A DNA stretch of 64,000 nucleotides, taken from assembly GCA_029718625.1 (NCBI GenBank), contig CM056389.1, positions 3,833,734 through 3,897,733 on the forward strand. Reading direction: 5' to 3'. Below, piece after piece: positions 12,918 through 23,653 of the stretch. Below the pieces are notes generated by a model. The model searched no databases. It saw only the letters and a program-made list of their open reading frames with translations, and was not told the DNA's origin. Positions within the stretch are counted from its first letter, which is position 1; each line of letters starts with the position of its first letter. The position numbers and the translations under genes were made by a program. The stretch is from Synaphobranchus kaupii. Its lineage: Eukaryota > Chordata > Actinopteri > Anguilliformes > Synaphobranchidae.

Positions 12918-14125
12918 TAGGGGTGGGAATCGAGAACCGGTTCCCGTTAGGAACCGGTTCCAAGTTGTCCGATTCCTCGGAATCGTACGCCTTCGAGCTT
13001 ATCGATTCTCTTATCGATTCCAGCATGTATTCCCGACAGCTACGCAGAGAAAAACAAAGTCACGTCATGCGCGCCGTCGTTTTTCATTCAGTCAGCGCAT
13101 GATGGCAGGCAGAGTTTGGCACCCCGTCTAAAAATATAAAATATAAACGTCATTTTTTAAAAACTAATACTACTGCTACTGTCATTTAAAAATCAATAGA
13201 AAATGTGTTCGCGTAAGCTCCATTTTGTGATCCGTCTTCGGAAATGATCAACTATTCAGAACTACAACAGATTTGTGGAGTGTGTGGACTTCCCTCGGGA
13301 GTCTATAACCAACTACAAGTGTAAAACTAGTGTTTTGATTGGCGGTAGACTAATCCGACAACGATTGCCTGCTTGGCGACGCACAGATGAGTAGCCTAGA
13401 TTTGGAAAGCGAATAACTAACCTAAATTAGCTAAATGATAATCTTCAATCTTCATCATCTTCAGCTAATAAGAGAAGCCAGCTTGCCTCAGGTAATGTTA
13501 AAGATCTCATCTTTCTTCCATGTAAATGTATAGGCTAAATGAGATAGGGGAGAATGGTGACAGTTGAAACTGTTCTGATAATACAGAAACCAACCCAAAC
13601 GTTACGGTGCAGCTTTATGAAACACGCCTAGGAGCGTAACTAAGTAAAGTTTGCGATCTTCGTTACAGAATGAAACTACTAAATATCCCAATCACAGAGC
13701 AGCGGTTAAACAACAATATTTTAGCCATCCTTTTCTATCAGTTAAACTGATAATTTATCCTCTCTTCTCGTGTCCTTTTTCATATTTTCCGGTGTTCTTT
13801 GACGTCTGATATTTTTAAGCACTCGTATTGATCAAGCCAAATGACATTTATAATGCCATTTCAATTTACAGAATTATACAATTCAGACTTTTATTGGATG
13901 CTCTGCCACTTGTGCAGGCATAAATATAGCAGATAAATATTTTCCATGATATGACTAAGAAATATGAATGAAAAACGAATGGTTTATACTTTATAAATAT
14001 TGTGTCATTGAATCCATTTTAGATGACCACCCAAATAATATTTAAGGAATCGATAAAGAATCGGATCGATAAGCGGAATCGATAATGGCATCGGTATCAA
14101 TAAAATCTAACGATTTCCATCCCTA
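12918..14125 (+). mobile_element. Non-autonomous hAT element, 1.2 kb (copy 1 of 2)
   Basis: The ends TAGGGGTGGGAATCG and CGATTTCCATCCCTA are flanked by the perfect 8-bp duplication AATAATAT (12910-12917, 14126-14133). The ends also carry many ATCGAT/GAATCGATAA repeats. A second copy lies inverted at 15788-17052 with its own duplication. Confidence 0.92.
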
Positions 14126-14133
14126 AATAATAT

Positions 14134-14454
14134 AGCATCCAATAGTAGTGAACCATGACTATTGGACCGAGGCCCTCAACCATTCCCGTGAGCAAATCAA
14201 TACGAAGTATCGGGGGGTCTGGGGGTCCTCCCCCAGAAACATTTGAGCCTTTTAAAACTCATTTCCTGCATTTCTACACAACCTCACCCAGGGCATTTTC
14301 TAAAATAAAATGTTTTATTTATGAACATTTTGGAGAAGTTTTTTTTTTTTTTCAAAGCACTAGGCGAGATTTGAGATGCTTTCATATAAATCTAAAGCCA
14401 TGGTAGGCTAATCAGTACATTAGTGGATAAGATAAGTTTATAACATTTTAAACT
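14134..14454. other. Remainder of nested hAT element, includes repeat shared with 60.9 and 62.4 kb
   Basis: This belongs to the 12829-18440 element. Part of it (about 14240-14400) resembles, in reverse, 62400-62560, and a short piece resembles 60930-60980. It is therefore an interspersed repeat of its own kind. Confidence 0.5.
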
Positions 14455-15203
14455 CTGTGGTTCTCAAACTCGGTCCTGGGGGTCCCCTGTGTATGCTGGT
14501 TTCCGTTCCAACCACAATTGCAATCCCAAAATTTTAACAAGCTGTTAATTTTTCTTAATTAGGTGTTTTTCATGTTTAGAGGGATTATTTACCCTCTTAA
14601 GACAAATTATGTCAGAAATAGTTATGCATACCATGAAGACTATGCCATGTTCACATTGTGCTTACAGTGCTATCTTGCAAACTATAATACAAGGTAACAT
14701 TTTTTTAAACTGATCAATTTAAAGACTGAGGTGAATCAATAGGCTCCTAATTCAGTAGTTGAACACTTGTGTTTTAAGTTCCTTCATTTTTCCTTAAATT
14801 TATTAACACAATGCAGGTTTGGCTCATTATCATTTGCTTTGTCTTTTGAATTGTTCATTATTTACCAAGTCTCTAGTTTTAGTTGCCAATGTGTCCACAA
14901 TTTCACCAATTCGGAGCCTATTGATTCACCTCAGTCTTTAATTTGTTTAATTTGATCAGTTAAAACATTTTTACCTCTCTTTTTGTAATTGTTTGCAATA
15001 TAGCACAATGTGAATATTTGACTTTTATTATTCATGACATGCATAGCTATTTCTAACATAATGTGGCTTCAGAAGGGAAATAATCCCTCTAAACATGAAA
15101 AACACCTAATTAAGAAAAATCAACAACCTGTTCAAATTCTGGGATTGCAATTGTGATTGGAACGAAAACCAGCATATGCAGGGGGCCCCAGGACCGAGTT
15201 TAA

Positions 15204-17583
15204 AGGATAAGTTCGCTATTTTGGACCTTGGACCCTATTTGCGGTCTGTCTTCCATGAACCTGACACATTGAGTCCATATTTTCGCTGATCGGTCCAGTA
15301 TTGAGCTCGCTACAGATTTCCTGTAGGCTCTCACTGGGCTACAATAGAAGTCAACGGGGCAATTCTAAATGTTATGGAAAAACAACAATAAATGTGCTTT
15401 TATAGCTCAGTGTGTATTCTTACGGTCTCAGTATGCTCTCCTGTGAAATGTAGGCTATCACAAACGCAAACCGAACGTTGAAACAACAGTTCCATTTGAA
15501 ACAGAACTATGTCTCCGACCGCACTACCTCGCACTGTAAACTTCCGCAGTCTAGCTACGTTGTAGAGAGGGGCGGGCCGCTTGAAAAGCAGTTGATCACA
15601 AATCCTGACCTCCCGTTGGAGTTTACTAGCTAGTAGCCTACAGCAGATCTATTTGTAACGCAGTGTTTGTAATCATCATTAGCATTACCTGCGCAACTTC
15701 AGCCTCTCTCTCTTCTCTTGCTCTCTTATCATCCATCTCTTGTAGTTCCGTGTCTGTGTATTCTGGCTCAAATCTGTAGCCAGTAACTAGGGATGGGAAT
15801 CGTTTGATTTTATTGATACCGATGCCATTATCGATTCCGCTTATCGATCCGATTCTTTATCGATTCCTTTATCGATTCCTTAAATATAATTTGCTCCCAG
15901 GCTATTAAAAGACCAACTATTACTATTGGGTGGTCATATAAAATGGATTCAATGACACAATATTTATAAAGTATAAAGCATTCGTTTTTCATTCATCATG
16001 GAAAATATTTATCTGCTATAGGCCTGCACAAGTGGCAGAGCTTCCAATAAAAGTCTGAATTGTATAATTCTGTAAATTGAAATGGCATTATAAATGTAAT
16101 TTGGCTTGATCAATACGAGTGCTTAAACATATCAGACGTCAAAGAAAGTAAGAGACACCAGAAAATAACAAAAAAGGACGCGAGAAGAGAGGATAAATTA
16201 TCAGTTTAACTGATTAAAAAAAACATCGCTAAAATATTGTTGTTTAACCGCTGCTCTGTGATTTGGATATTTAGTAGTTTCATTCCCTAACGAAGATTGC
16301 AAACTTTAGAGTTAGTTACGCTCCTAGGCGTGTTTCATAAGCTGCACCGTAACATTTGCGTTGGTTTCTGTATAAGAACAGTTTAAACTGTCACCATTCT
16401 CCCCTATCTCATTTAGCCTATAATTAGCTACATTTACATGGAAGAAAGATGAGATCTTTAACGTTACCTGAGGCAAGCTGGCTTCTCTTATTAGCTGAAG
16501 ATGACGAAGATTGAAGATTATCATTTAGCTAATTTAGGTTAGTTATTCGCTTTCCAAATCTAGGCTACTCATCTGTGCGTCGCCAAGCAGGCATTCGTTG
16601 TCAGATTAGTCTACCGCCAATCAAAACACTGTAGTTTTACACTTGTAGTTGGTTATAGACTCCCGAGGGAAGTCCACACACTCCACAAATCTGTTATAGT
16701 TCTGAATAGTTGATCATTTCCGAAGACGGATCACAAAATGGAGCTTACGCGAACACATTTTCTATTGATTTTTAAATGACAGTAGCCTAGCATTAGTATT
16801 AGTTTTTTTTTTTTAAATGACGTTTATATTTTATATTTTTAGACGGGGCGCCAAACTCTGCCTGCCATCATGCGCTGACTGAATGAAAAACGACGGCGCG
16901 CATGACGTGACGTTGTTTTGCTATGCATAGCTGTCGGGAATACATGCTGGAATCGATAAGAGAATCGATAAGCTCGAAGGCGTACAATTCCGAGGAATCG
17001 GACAACTTGGAACCGGTTCCTAACGGGAACCGGTTCTCGATTCCCACCCCTACCAGTAACGTCAAAGTCAAAATCGAATTCTTCGTCTTCGTAATCAGTA
17101 TAGTCATCCATCATCCAAGTTTTTTTTTGCAAATTGTAGCCTACGTTGCTGCAGGTAAACAAACGCAGACTGCTCACCTTTCGTAAACGGCCGGCACACC
17201 TTCCCGCTCCCCCACCCCTGACACATAGTACTGCGCGGGAGCAGCGAAAACAAACAACAGAGAAATGCTTACGTCCAAGCCATGCCAAGCACGTAAAAAT
17301 GTTCGGATTGAGATACATTTCACAGGAGAGCATACTGAGACCGGTAACAATACACCCTGAGCTTACCGTCTCATTTATCGTACATGAAAGCACATTTATC
17401 GTTGTTTTTCCATATCATTTAGAATTGCCCCGTTGACTTCTATTGTAGCCCAGTGAGAGCCTACAGGAAATCTGTAGCGAGCTCAATACTGGACCGATCA
17501 GTGAAAATATGGTCTCAATGTGTCAGGTTCATGGAAGACAGACCGCAAATAGGATCCAAGGTCCAAAATAGCGAACTTATCCT
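15204..17583. mobile_element. TTAA-target element with long inverted repeats
   Basis: It starts AGGATAAGTTCGCTATTTTGG and ends with the exact complement. TTAA stands on both sides (15200-15203, 17584-17587). The inverted repeats extend roughly 200-270 bp on each side. TTAA duplication is typical of piggyBac (and Kolobok) elements. Once the nested hAT is removed it is about 1.1 kb and has no transposase. Confidence 0.9.
15788..17052 (-). mobile_element. Non-autonomous hAT element (copy 2 of 2, inverted)
   Basis: The ends TAGGGATGGGAATCG and CGATTCCCACCCCTA are flanked by the perfect octamer CCAGTAAC (15780-15787, 17053-17060). It matches the 12918-14125 element in reverse orientation over its length. 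It is the innermost insertion of the stack. Confidence 0.93.
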
Positions 17584-18448
17584 TTAAGAACCACTGCCTT
17601 TAGTGGTAGTCATCGACATCCCAATTATGGTATTCACATTTCTCTGAACTTCTAAATTAGGCTAATTACAGTGTCTTACAGTGTCGCCGCTTGCGAATAC
17701 ATCAGCCTCTCATGTTGCACTGCAGGGCAATAAACATTTTAAGGAACCAAATAGCCTACATTTAAGAAGCTACAACTGTTTTCTGATGAACCCTGAAGAA
17801 ATTCTCTATTCAATTGTCCAGCAACGTCGACATTTCCACAGTGCTGATCGGCGGTTCTTTTATTCACTGTGGGGATTTTGATTTGATTTTCAGTTGAGAG
17901 GACTGTTTCAGGTGAAACGTAGCAAAGGCCGCCTATACACCAAACAAACCATCTGCTCTACCCCTGTAACGAGTGTCTCGATTTCATACTCCGTGAAGTT
18001 TCACGTCTTTTTTTGTGGTCTGACTTCTCCATTACAACCAACCTGATTATAACATATGCATAACGTTACACAAAACACTGGCTAAAACACTGGGTTATGG
18101 GAATTGAAGTCCATAGTATTATCGGCTTGAGCAATCACCCCTAATTGTTGACTACATATCCCATTTGTGCTTTCATAAACTCAAACTTGTCGTGGCCATG
18201 AGATAAACCATTGCTACTGTTTGAAGTAGCGAGGGGGTGGGTCAATAATTTATACTGTGTTTACGGGCGTTACATATCTTTTCGCATAAATTTAAGTCGT
18301 TTTTTACCGTTGTTGCAGCCTTTATTGACTGTAAGCTTTACATGGGAGAGGGATCAATTATGGTTGGGGGGGACAGTTCGACTCTTTCCAACATTGGCGG
18401 GGACACATCCCCCGTTTCCCCCCATAATCCTACGCCCATGATTACAGG

Positions 18449-18577
18449 GCTGCGTTCAGATCCGAATTAAATTCTTTCTTCCTGTCGTTCCCTTCCCTTG
18501 ATTCAAGGGAATTCACATTGAAGCAAGGGAAGGGAATGACAGGAAGAAAGCATAAATTTTGGATCCGAACGCAGTCC
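18449..18577. repeat. Short foldback (MITE-like hairpin)
   Basis: The left arm from GCTGCGTTCAGATCC through CTTTCTTCCTGTCGTTCCC pairs with the right arm ending GGATCCGAACGCAGTCC. The arms are about 50 bp with few mismatches. Confidence 0.8.
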
Positions 18578-20672
18578 AGCACTTCAAAATGTTGTACATC
18601 TACGGCCTTCTCTCGCCAGAACAGCTGCATTTGCTAGCTAGCACTGGCCATATACGACCTTGCTGAAAGTTAGCTTTGCTTAGAAAGTTTGGACACAATC
18701 GCATTTCAAATGAGTTTATGACAGCAACTTTTCCATGAAAGCGCTTTACGTTTAAAAAGTTTTTACGTTACTCTAAAACGTTTACAAGGCCGTATACTCC
18801 AGCATTTTGAAGGGGAGAGAGTGGATTGTTTTGTTTTGTTTACAAAAAAATTCAGCAGCGGCGTTCATATTTCAGTAGCGGCGTAACGCGTAATGCCGCT
18901 GCTAGGTGCATATAGGGGAAACACTGCGCTCATGCAGTTTTCACAAAGTGGTGAACCCATCCTTGCTCGTAAATGCAGGGCCTTCGTGGATGCTCCTTTT
19001 ATACCCAGTCATGATAGCATGACCTGTCACCTATTCACCTATTTACCTGTGGAATGTTCCAAACAGGTGTTTTTTTGAACATTCCACAACCTTCCCAGTC
19101 TTTTTTATACCCCTGTCCCAACTTTTTTGGAACGTGTTGCAGGCATCAAATTCGGAATTAGCATATATTTACAAAAATCAATGAAGTTGCTAAGGTAAAA
19201 CATTAAATATCTTTTAAATATCGTTTTCATTTAAATATATAGACAAGAGAATTTACAAATCACTGCTTTCTGCTTTTATTTGCATTTCGTGTACTGTCCC
19301 AACTTTGGAATTCAGGTTTCAGTAAGAGATGTCACAACCGCAACAATGTGGTCACAACCGAAACACCTGCTGTTTTGTTAAAATTTTGAATAATATGAAT
19401 AATCAATCAAATATCCAAGATATTGTGCTGGTGAGGGTATATATAATCTCATAAATAAGAATCTATCAAATTCATGTGATCAAATCTGTCCATTTTATAG
19501 AGTTTTCACTAAATTTAATTAAATCAATGTTTTATTTGATTTAAAAATTCAGGGTAATTGATTCAAATTCAACAGCAGTCAAGATTTCTTTTCATAAATG
19601 TCATTTTCAAAGGGGTGAATTAAACTTATCAATTGGGTATGTAATTTTATTTCAAAAGCAGGGTTTACACCATGTTTCGGTTGTGACATATTTAGGAGCA
19701 GTCAGTAAATTCATCCTTATTCTGAAAAAATTACATGTGATTGCACTGTACATCTAGTATATTTATGTATCTCAGATAAAGTGTAACACATATATTATAA
19801 AATAATTTTGCAAAAAGAATACAAATTTACACTTTTCTCCAACCCTCAATTTGCACAACTTCTGTAGAATGGCCCATATGCACTGTTTAAATAACATCTA
19901 AACAACTGCGACATGACTAGATTTGGCTTTGTGGTAGTTTTAGCACAAGCGCTTTCTGCTGGCTCAAGATAGCAATACGCCAAAAATAATCCTGGCCACT
20001 CCTCATCTTAAGACCAACACGCCCAGTTCACTTGCAACGGGCGCAAGAATACATGGTATTTAAACGACGTTAGCACTAGGCATTATAATTAATCCAGCGC
20101 CGGGTGTAAGTTAGCAAAGACACTTACGTTTGGGTTAGCGCCACTTAGCGCCGGGTGTAAGATAGGGCCCCAGGTTTCGATACTTTCTGCAATTAAAGCC
20201 CTGCTGATTTCACCTGTTATTCCATAATTGACCAAAACTAAAAGAGAACGAAGGGTCTAATTACGGAAAATAAGCATTTAAACAACAATTAGAAACAAAG
20301 ATTTGCAGCACATTATACAATTAATTCGAGTATTTTAAAGAGGAATTCCTTTTTTTTTTCCGACTTGGACCTATGTTTAAGAACTATTTCCAACATTCTG
20401 ATGGGTAGCCTAATCATAAAGTTGTCACATCTTTCATTTTCGAGATTTGGTCGACAAAAGAACCGCTCCGCTCGGCTTTACAACGGAGACCAAATCGGCA
20501 TATTTAGATACAGGTTCAGTTCACTTCAAACCCTTCTATTTGGAAGTGAAAACCAGTGTGAAAGTTGAAATGTATACACTGAAATTTAATTAAAATACAT
20601 TTTCTTGCTTGTTGAACTAGCAGTAGCAATTGACCTACCGTAGCTCAGCTATTCTGCGCACATGAACATTTA

Positions 20673-20912
20673 TTGTTTACAGTGTGTGGCTCACAATCCC
20701 GAGCTTGCAAGTTTCCAGGTTGCAGGAATAAAATTAGGAAAACTACAATGGTCAGTTTCCATGCATTACCACTGTGCGATGAACATATGCTAAAGCTATG
20801 GTTGCTTGCACTGCACATTGACAAATACACTACTGTCAAGCAACTCCGTCGGGCAGACTATCATGTCTGCAGTAACCATTTCTATCGCATGACTATCGTA
20901 TACCCAATGAAG
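20673..20912 (+). pseudogene. THAP-like zinc-finger fragment, copy 1
   Basis: The open frame starting at the ATG near 20673 contains CKFPGC, then VSFHALPLCDEH, a tryptophan in LKLWLLALH, and VCSNHFY. This spacing follows the C2-CH pattern (C-x4-C ... W ... C-x2-H-F) of THAP domains, which bind DNA in P-type and other transposases and in some host proteins. The region after the THAP-like part is missing and the shared sequence ends at about 20912. A copy with few changes lies at 42891-43134. I infer a relic of a transposase rather than a host gene, because both copies sit in copies of element E. Confidence 0.6.
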
Positions 20913-20992
20913 GATCAAATATACACAAACGCTTTCGTCTAAAGTACAGCTGTTCCGTGAGTTGGGAGACCCAGTGTTTCTGCTGGAGCTGC

Positions 20993-21798
20993 ACTACCTG
21001 GTCATATGTAACACCAGCAGAACAGACACACTGCACTACCTGGTCATATGTAACACCAGCAGAACAGACACACTGCACTACCTGCTCATATGTAACACCA
21101 GCAGAACAGACACAGTGCACTACCTGGTCATATGTAACACCAGCAGAACAGACACACTGCACTACCTGCTCATATGTAACACCAGCAGAACAGACACACT
21201 GCACTACCTGCTCATATGCACCACCAGCAGAACAGACGCACTGCACTAACTGGTCATATGTAACATCAGCAGAACAGACGCACTGCACTACCTGGTCATA
21301 TGTAACACCAGCAGAACAGACACACTGCACTACCTGGTCATATGTAACACCAGCAGAACAGACACACTGCACTACCTGCTCATATGTAACACCAGCAGAA
21401 CAGACACAGTGCACTACCTGGTCATATGTAACACCAGCAGAACAGACACACTGCACTACCTGCTCATATGCACCACCAGCAGAACAGACGCACTGCACTA
21501 ACTGGTCATATGTAACATCAGCAGAACAGACGCACTGCACTACCTGGTCATATGTAACACCAGCAGAACAGACTCACTGCACTACCTGGTCATATGTAAC
21601 ACCAGCAGAACAGACCCACTGCACTACCTGGTCATATGTAACACCAGCAGAACAGACGCACTGCACTACCTGGTCATATGTAACACCAGCAGAACAGACA
21701 CACTGCACTAGCTGGTCATATTTAACACCAGCAGAACAGACGCACTGCACTACCTGGTCATATGTAACACTAGCAGAACAGACACAGTGCACTACCTG
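20993..21798. repeat. 42-bp minisatellite, 19 copies
   Basis: Nineteen 42-bp units encode a TTWSYVTPAEQTHC-like peptide in the + frame and a CVCSAGVTYDQVVQ-like peptide in -. Variants (W or C at residue 3, H or Q at 13, AP for VT) recur in the same order in units 1-7 and 8-13, so blocks of six to seven units were duplicated. It lies between element E and the first LRR exon. The open frames follow from a unit length divisible by three. Confidence 0.94.
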
Positions 21799-22394
21799 AC
21801 TATATGTGAACAGATCACTGTTATTGGGCTTCCTGTTATTAAAGTGAATCCACCTTCAGCTGTGTGTTAGCTTGCAGTGCTGTGGGACCACAGTTGAAAC
21901 CAAAAGTAAAGAATCAGAGGATGACTCACTGTCCACTCTGAAAGGCGTGTGTTATCTTTTACATCTTTACTTTTGGTGGTAGCTGTGCCAAACTTCCCAC
22001 AGCATTACAAACTAACCCACTGTCCACTCTGAAAGATGGCAGCTGCACTTTTGGGATGGGATGGGAGGGTTAACCCAGAGAAAAGATCATAGAAAATGTA
22101 ACTGGGCCCTTAGCCCCAATTCAGAGAACTTACAGTATGAGAAAAGGGGCCATTTGGGTCAGAATTAGATCTGTAGAACTGTCAGAGTTCAGTCCAGCAG
22201 GACGTCTAATTGTCAGGTCCAAAGTGCTGAAGTTGGAGAGTGTAGCACAGACATCTTCCTCAGAGCATCAACAACCTTAAAATCCTCAATTTCACTCTTC
22301 ATCACTGAACACTATCATTGTTACATTTCAAATGTTACATGTTTTATGTATACCTAATATTATTAGGCAATAATATATTAACTCTTCTTTGCAG
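21799..22394 (+). other. NLR intron before the first LRR exon
   Basis: The sequence is non-coding. The phrase CACTGTCCACTCTGAAAG occurs twice (about 21925 and 22017). The last part (GGAGAGTGTAGCACAGACATC to CACTGAAC, about 22233-22310) is repeated before the second LRR exon (23607 onward), so exon and flanking intron were duplicated together. Confidence 0.6.
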
Positions 22395-22655
22395 ACTGAA
22401 CAGCTGTGACCTCACAGAGAACTCCTGTGATATTGTGGCCTCAGCTCTCCAGTTATCAAACTCACCCCTGAGAGATCTGGACCTCAGCTACAATAACCTG
22501 GGAGATTCAGGAGTGAAGCTGCTCTGTGCTGGACTGATGAATCCAAACTGTGAACTGCAGAGACTGGACCTCAGCTACAATAACCTGGGAGATTCAGGAG
22601 TGAAGCTGCTCTGTGCTGGACTGATGAGTCCAAACTGTAAACTGCAGAGACTGGG
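22395..22655 (+). CDS. NLR leucine-rich-repeat exon 1 (expanded, 261 bp)
   Basis: The exon starts after CTTTGCAG and ends at CTGGG|GTGAGT, both phase 2, with 261 bp. It encodes [18 protein letters not shown] followed by [19 protein letters not shown] and a second near-identical repeat, i.e. the ligand-sensing LRR part of the NLR. Fish NLR LRR exons are usually about 174 bp, as at 25002-25175. The extra 87 bp is an in-frame tandem duplication (22480-22566 and 22567-22653, differing at only a few bases), which adds one full 29-residue repeat. It can splice to the NACHT exon at 4604 in frame. Assignment to that same gene is inferred from strand, order and phase. Confidence 0.92.
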
Positions 22656-22788
22656 GTGAGTAGTGCTGTGTGACCTTAACTAAATAGAGTTACTGATTTT
22701 GGCTGTGTAAGGGTTTTAATTTTGTCACAGGGAGGAAAAAAAAAAATTTAATTTTCAAAAACTTACCTTGATGTTTATGTGTGAATAC
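22656..22788 (+). other. NLR intron
   Basis: The donor-proximal intron (TAACTAAATAGAGT...TGTGTAAGGGTT) resembles the sequence after the exon at 25175. Confidence 0.6.
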
Positions 22789-23455
22789 TTGTTTGTATAT
22801 AAGCGTATTGATTGGGGTGTGCTACTGTGCTTATATGAGTTTGTATATAAGCGTATTCACTGGGGTGTGCTACTGTGCTTATATGAGTTTGTATATAAGC
22901 GTATTCACTGGGGTGTGCTACTGTGCTTACATGAGTTTGTATATAAGCGTATTCACTGGGGTGTGCTACTGTGCTTATATGAGTTTGTATATAAGTGTAT
23001 TGACTGGGGTGTGCTACTGTGCTTATATGAGTTTGTATATAAGCGTATTCACTGGGGTGTGCTACTGTGCTTATATGAGTTTGTATATAAGCGTATTGAT
23101 TGGGGTGTGCTACTGTGCTTATATGAGTTTGTATATAAGCGTATTCACTGGGGTGTGCTACTGTGCTTATATGAGTTTATATATAAGCGTATTGATTGGG
23201 GTGTGCTACTGTGCTTATATGAGTTTGTATATAAGCGTATTGATTGGGGTGTGCTACTGTGCTTATATGAGTTTGTATATAAGCGTATTGATTGGGGTGT
23301 GCTACTGTGCTTATATGAGTTTGTATATAAGTGTATTCACTGGGGTGTGCTACTGTGCTTATATGAGTTTGTATATAAGTGTATTCACTGGGGTGTGCTA
23401 CTGTGCTTATATGAGTTTGTATATAAGTGTATTGACTGGGGTGTGCTTATATGAA
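22789..23455. repeat. 48-bp minisatellite, 14 copies
   Basis: Fourteen 48-bp units (GTTTGTATATAAGCGTATTC... form) lie in the intron between two LRR exons. Two + frames stay open throughout (EFVYKRIHWGVLLCLY-like). Copies differ mainly at CAC/GAT (His or Asp) and at CGT/TGT. The final unit lacks CTACTGTG. I regard it as non-coding. Confidence 0.95.
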
Positions 23456-23653
23456 TAATGGGTGGCAAGACCCTCTACCAGAGAGATTTTTATTTTAAAA
23501 CCCCCTTTATTGGGACATTCTTCAAAAACAGAAATGACAGAATTTCAAGAGGAAAAAAATTTAAAAAATAAAATACCCAACAAGCCCAAACAACCCCTGT
23601 CCCAGTTGGAGAGTGTAGCACAGACATCTTCCTCAGAGTATCGTCAACCTTAA

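Larger units (their letters stand above)
14455..17596. mobile_element. Foldback element with TGTGGTTCTCAAACTCGGTCC ends
   Basis: The left arm (about 14455-14800) is the reverse complement of the right arm (about 14905-15203), so the single strand can fold into a long hairpin. The ends (GTGGTTCTCAAACTCGGTCC and GGACCGAGTTTaAGAACCAC) resemble Charlie-type hAT ends. The right end is interrupted by the TTAA element 15204-17583 and resumes as AGAACCACTG. No clear target duplication is seen. Confidence 0.75.
12829..18440. mobile_element. hAT-type element with CAGGGGCGTAGG ends, nested
   Basis: The left end is CAGGGGCGTAGG; the right end is CCTACGCCCATG, an inverted match with one or two changes. 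The flanking octamers ACTACAGG (12821-12828) and ATTACAGG (18441-18448) agree at 7 of 8 bases, consistent with an ageing hAT target duplication. Its own DNA is 12829-12909, 14134-14454 and 17597-18440. It has no coding capacity. A G-run of about 13 lies just inside the left end. Confidence 0.72.
12612..18926. mobile_element. Element with CAGTGTTTCCCCTA ends, nested in the Tc1 element
   Basis: The left end CAGTGTTTCCCCTAGGATGG and the right end (complement CAGTGTTTCCCCTATATGC) are inverted repeats flanked by the direct repeat CGCTC (12607-12611 and 18927-18931). It splits the Tc1 transposase. The ends resemble hAT ends, but hAT normally duplicates 8 bp, so the class is uncertain. Only about 0.7 kb is its own DNA (12612-12828 and 18441-18926). 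Confidence 0.72.
11635..19324 (-). mobile_element. Tc1-like transposon split by a 6.3-kb nested block
   Basis: Long inverted repeats start at TA dinucleotides: AAACCTCAATTCC near 11639 and the complement of AAACCTGAATTCC before 19323. Both continue as GTTGGGACAGT, then AAATAAAA.CAGAA. A second inner copy of the AAGTTGGGACAGG motif occurs at 11830-11850 and 19108-19130, giving the repeat-within-repeat ends of fish Tc1 elements. The element's own sequence totals about 1.4 kb. Confidence 0.88.
10796..19876. mobile_element. TA-flanked inverted-repeat element with nested insertions
   Basis: The ends TGGGCCATTCTACAAAAGT (left) and ACTTCTGTAGAATGGCCCA (right) are inverted repeats bounded by TA on each side. 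It interrupts element E': the sequences outside both ends join into one continuous stretch that aligns to the uninterrupted E arm near 8090-8120. Its own body is 10796-11634 plus 19325-19876, AT-rich, with the phrase CACAACCGAAA near both sides. TA targets suggest a Tc1/mariner-type enzyme, but no transposase is present. Confidence 0.75.
9047..20170 (-). mobile_element. Element E', related to E and nested in it in inverted orientation
   Basis: The ends are GGGCTCTATCTTGGC at 9047 and the complement of GGGCCCTATCTTACACC at 20170, flanked by CAG on both sides (9044-9046, 20171-20173). Reading its reverse complement gives the same sequence as E from 7810 to about 9045 and then past the junction into the 20171-20310 segment, but the THAP part is missing. 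E' is therefore a shortened relative of E. About 2.0 kb belongs to E' itself; 9.1 kb is later insertion (10796-19876). The same nested arrangement exists at 40757-42475. Confidence 0.7.
7810..20912 (+). mobile_element. Outer element 'E' of the nested stack, THAP-associated, copy 1
   Basis: Its left end GGGCTCTATCTTAGC matches the inverted-repeat ends of the related element nested inside it. Element E covers 7810-9046, is interrupted by element E' (9047-20170), and resumes at 20171 with a THAP-like fragment up to about 20912, where similarity to the second copy (35190-43134) stops. No right terminal repeat of E is visible, so that end is truncated or beyond recognition. The superfamily is not assigned; THAP domains occur in P, Kolobok and some other DNA transposases. 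Confidence 0.65.

Noticed and set aside
16839..17393. 184-codon - strand frame
   Set aside because: It spans the end of a hAT element, its target duplication and the surrounding TTAA element; no domain.
20957..21799. 280-codon cysteine/tryptophan-rich repeat protein
   Set aside because: Tandem-array artefact, open on both strands; no promoter or exon signals, and its flanks are transposon and intron.
22768..23458. Hydrophobic repeat protein in the 48-bp array
   Set aside because: Two + frames are open simultaneously, which indicates array periodicity rather than coding; it lies between two LRR exons.
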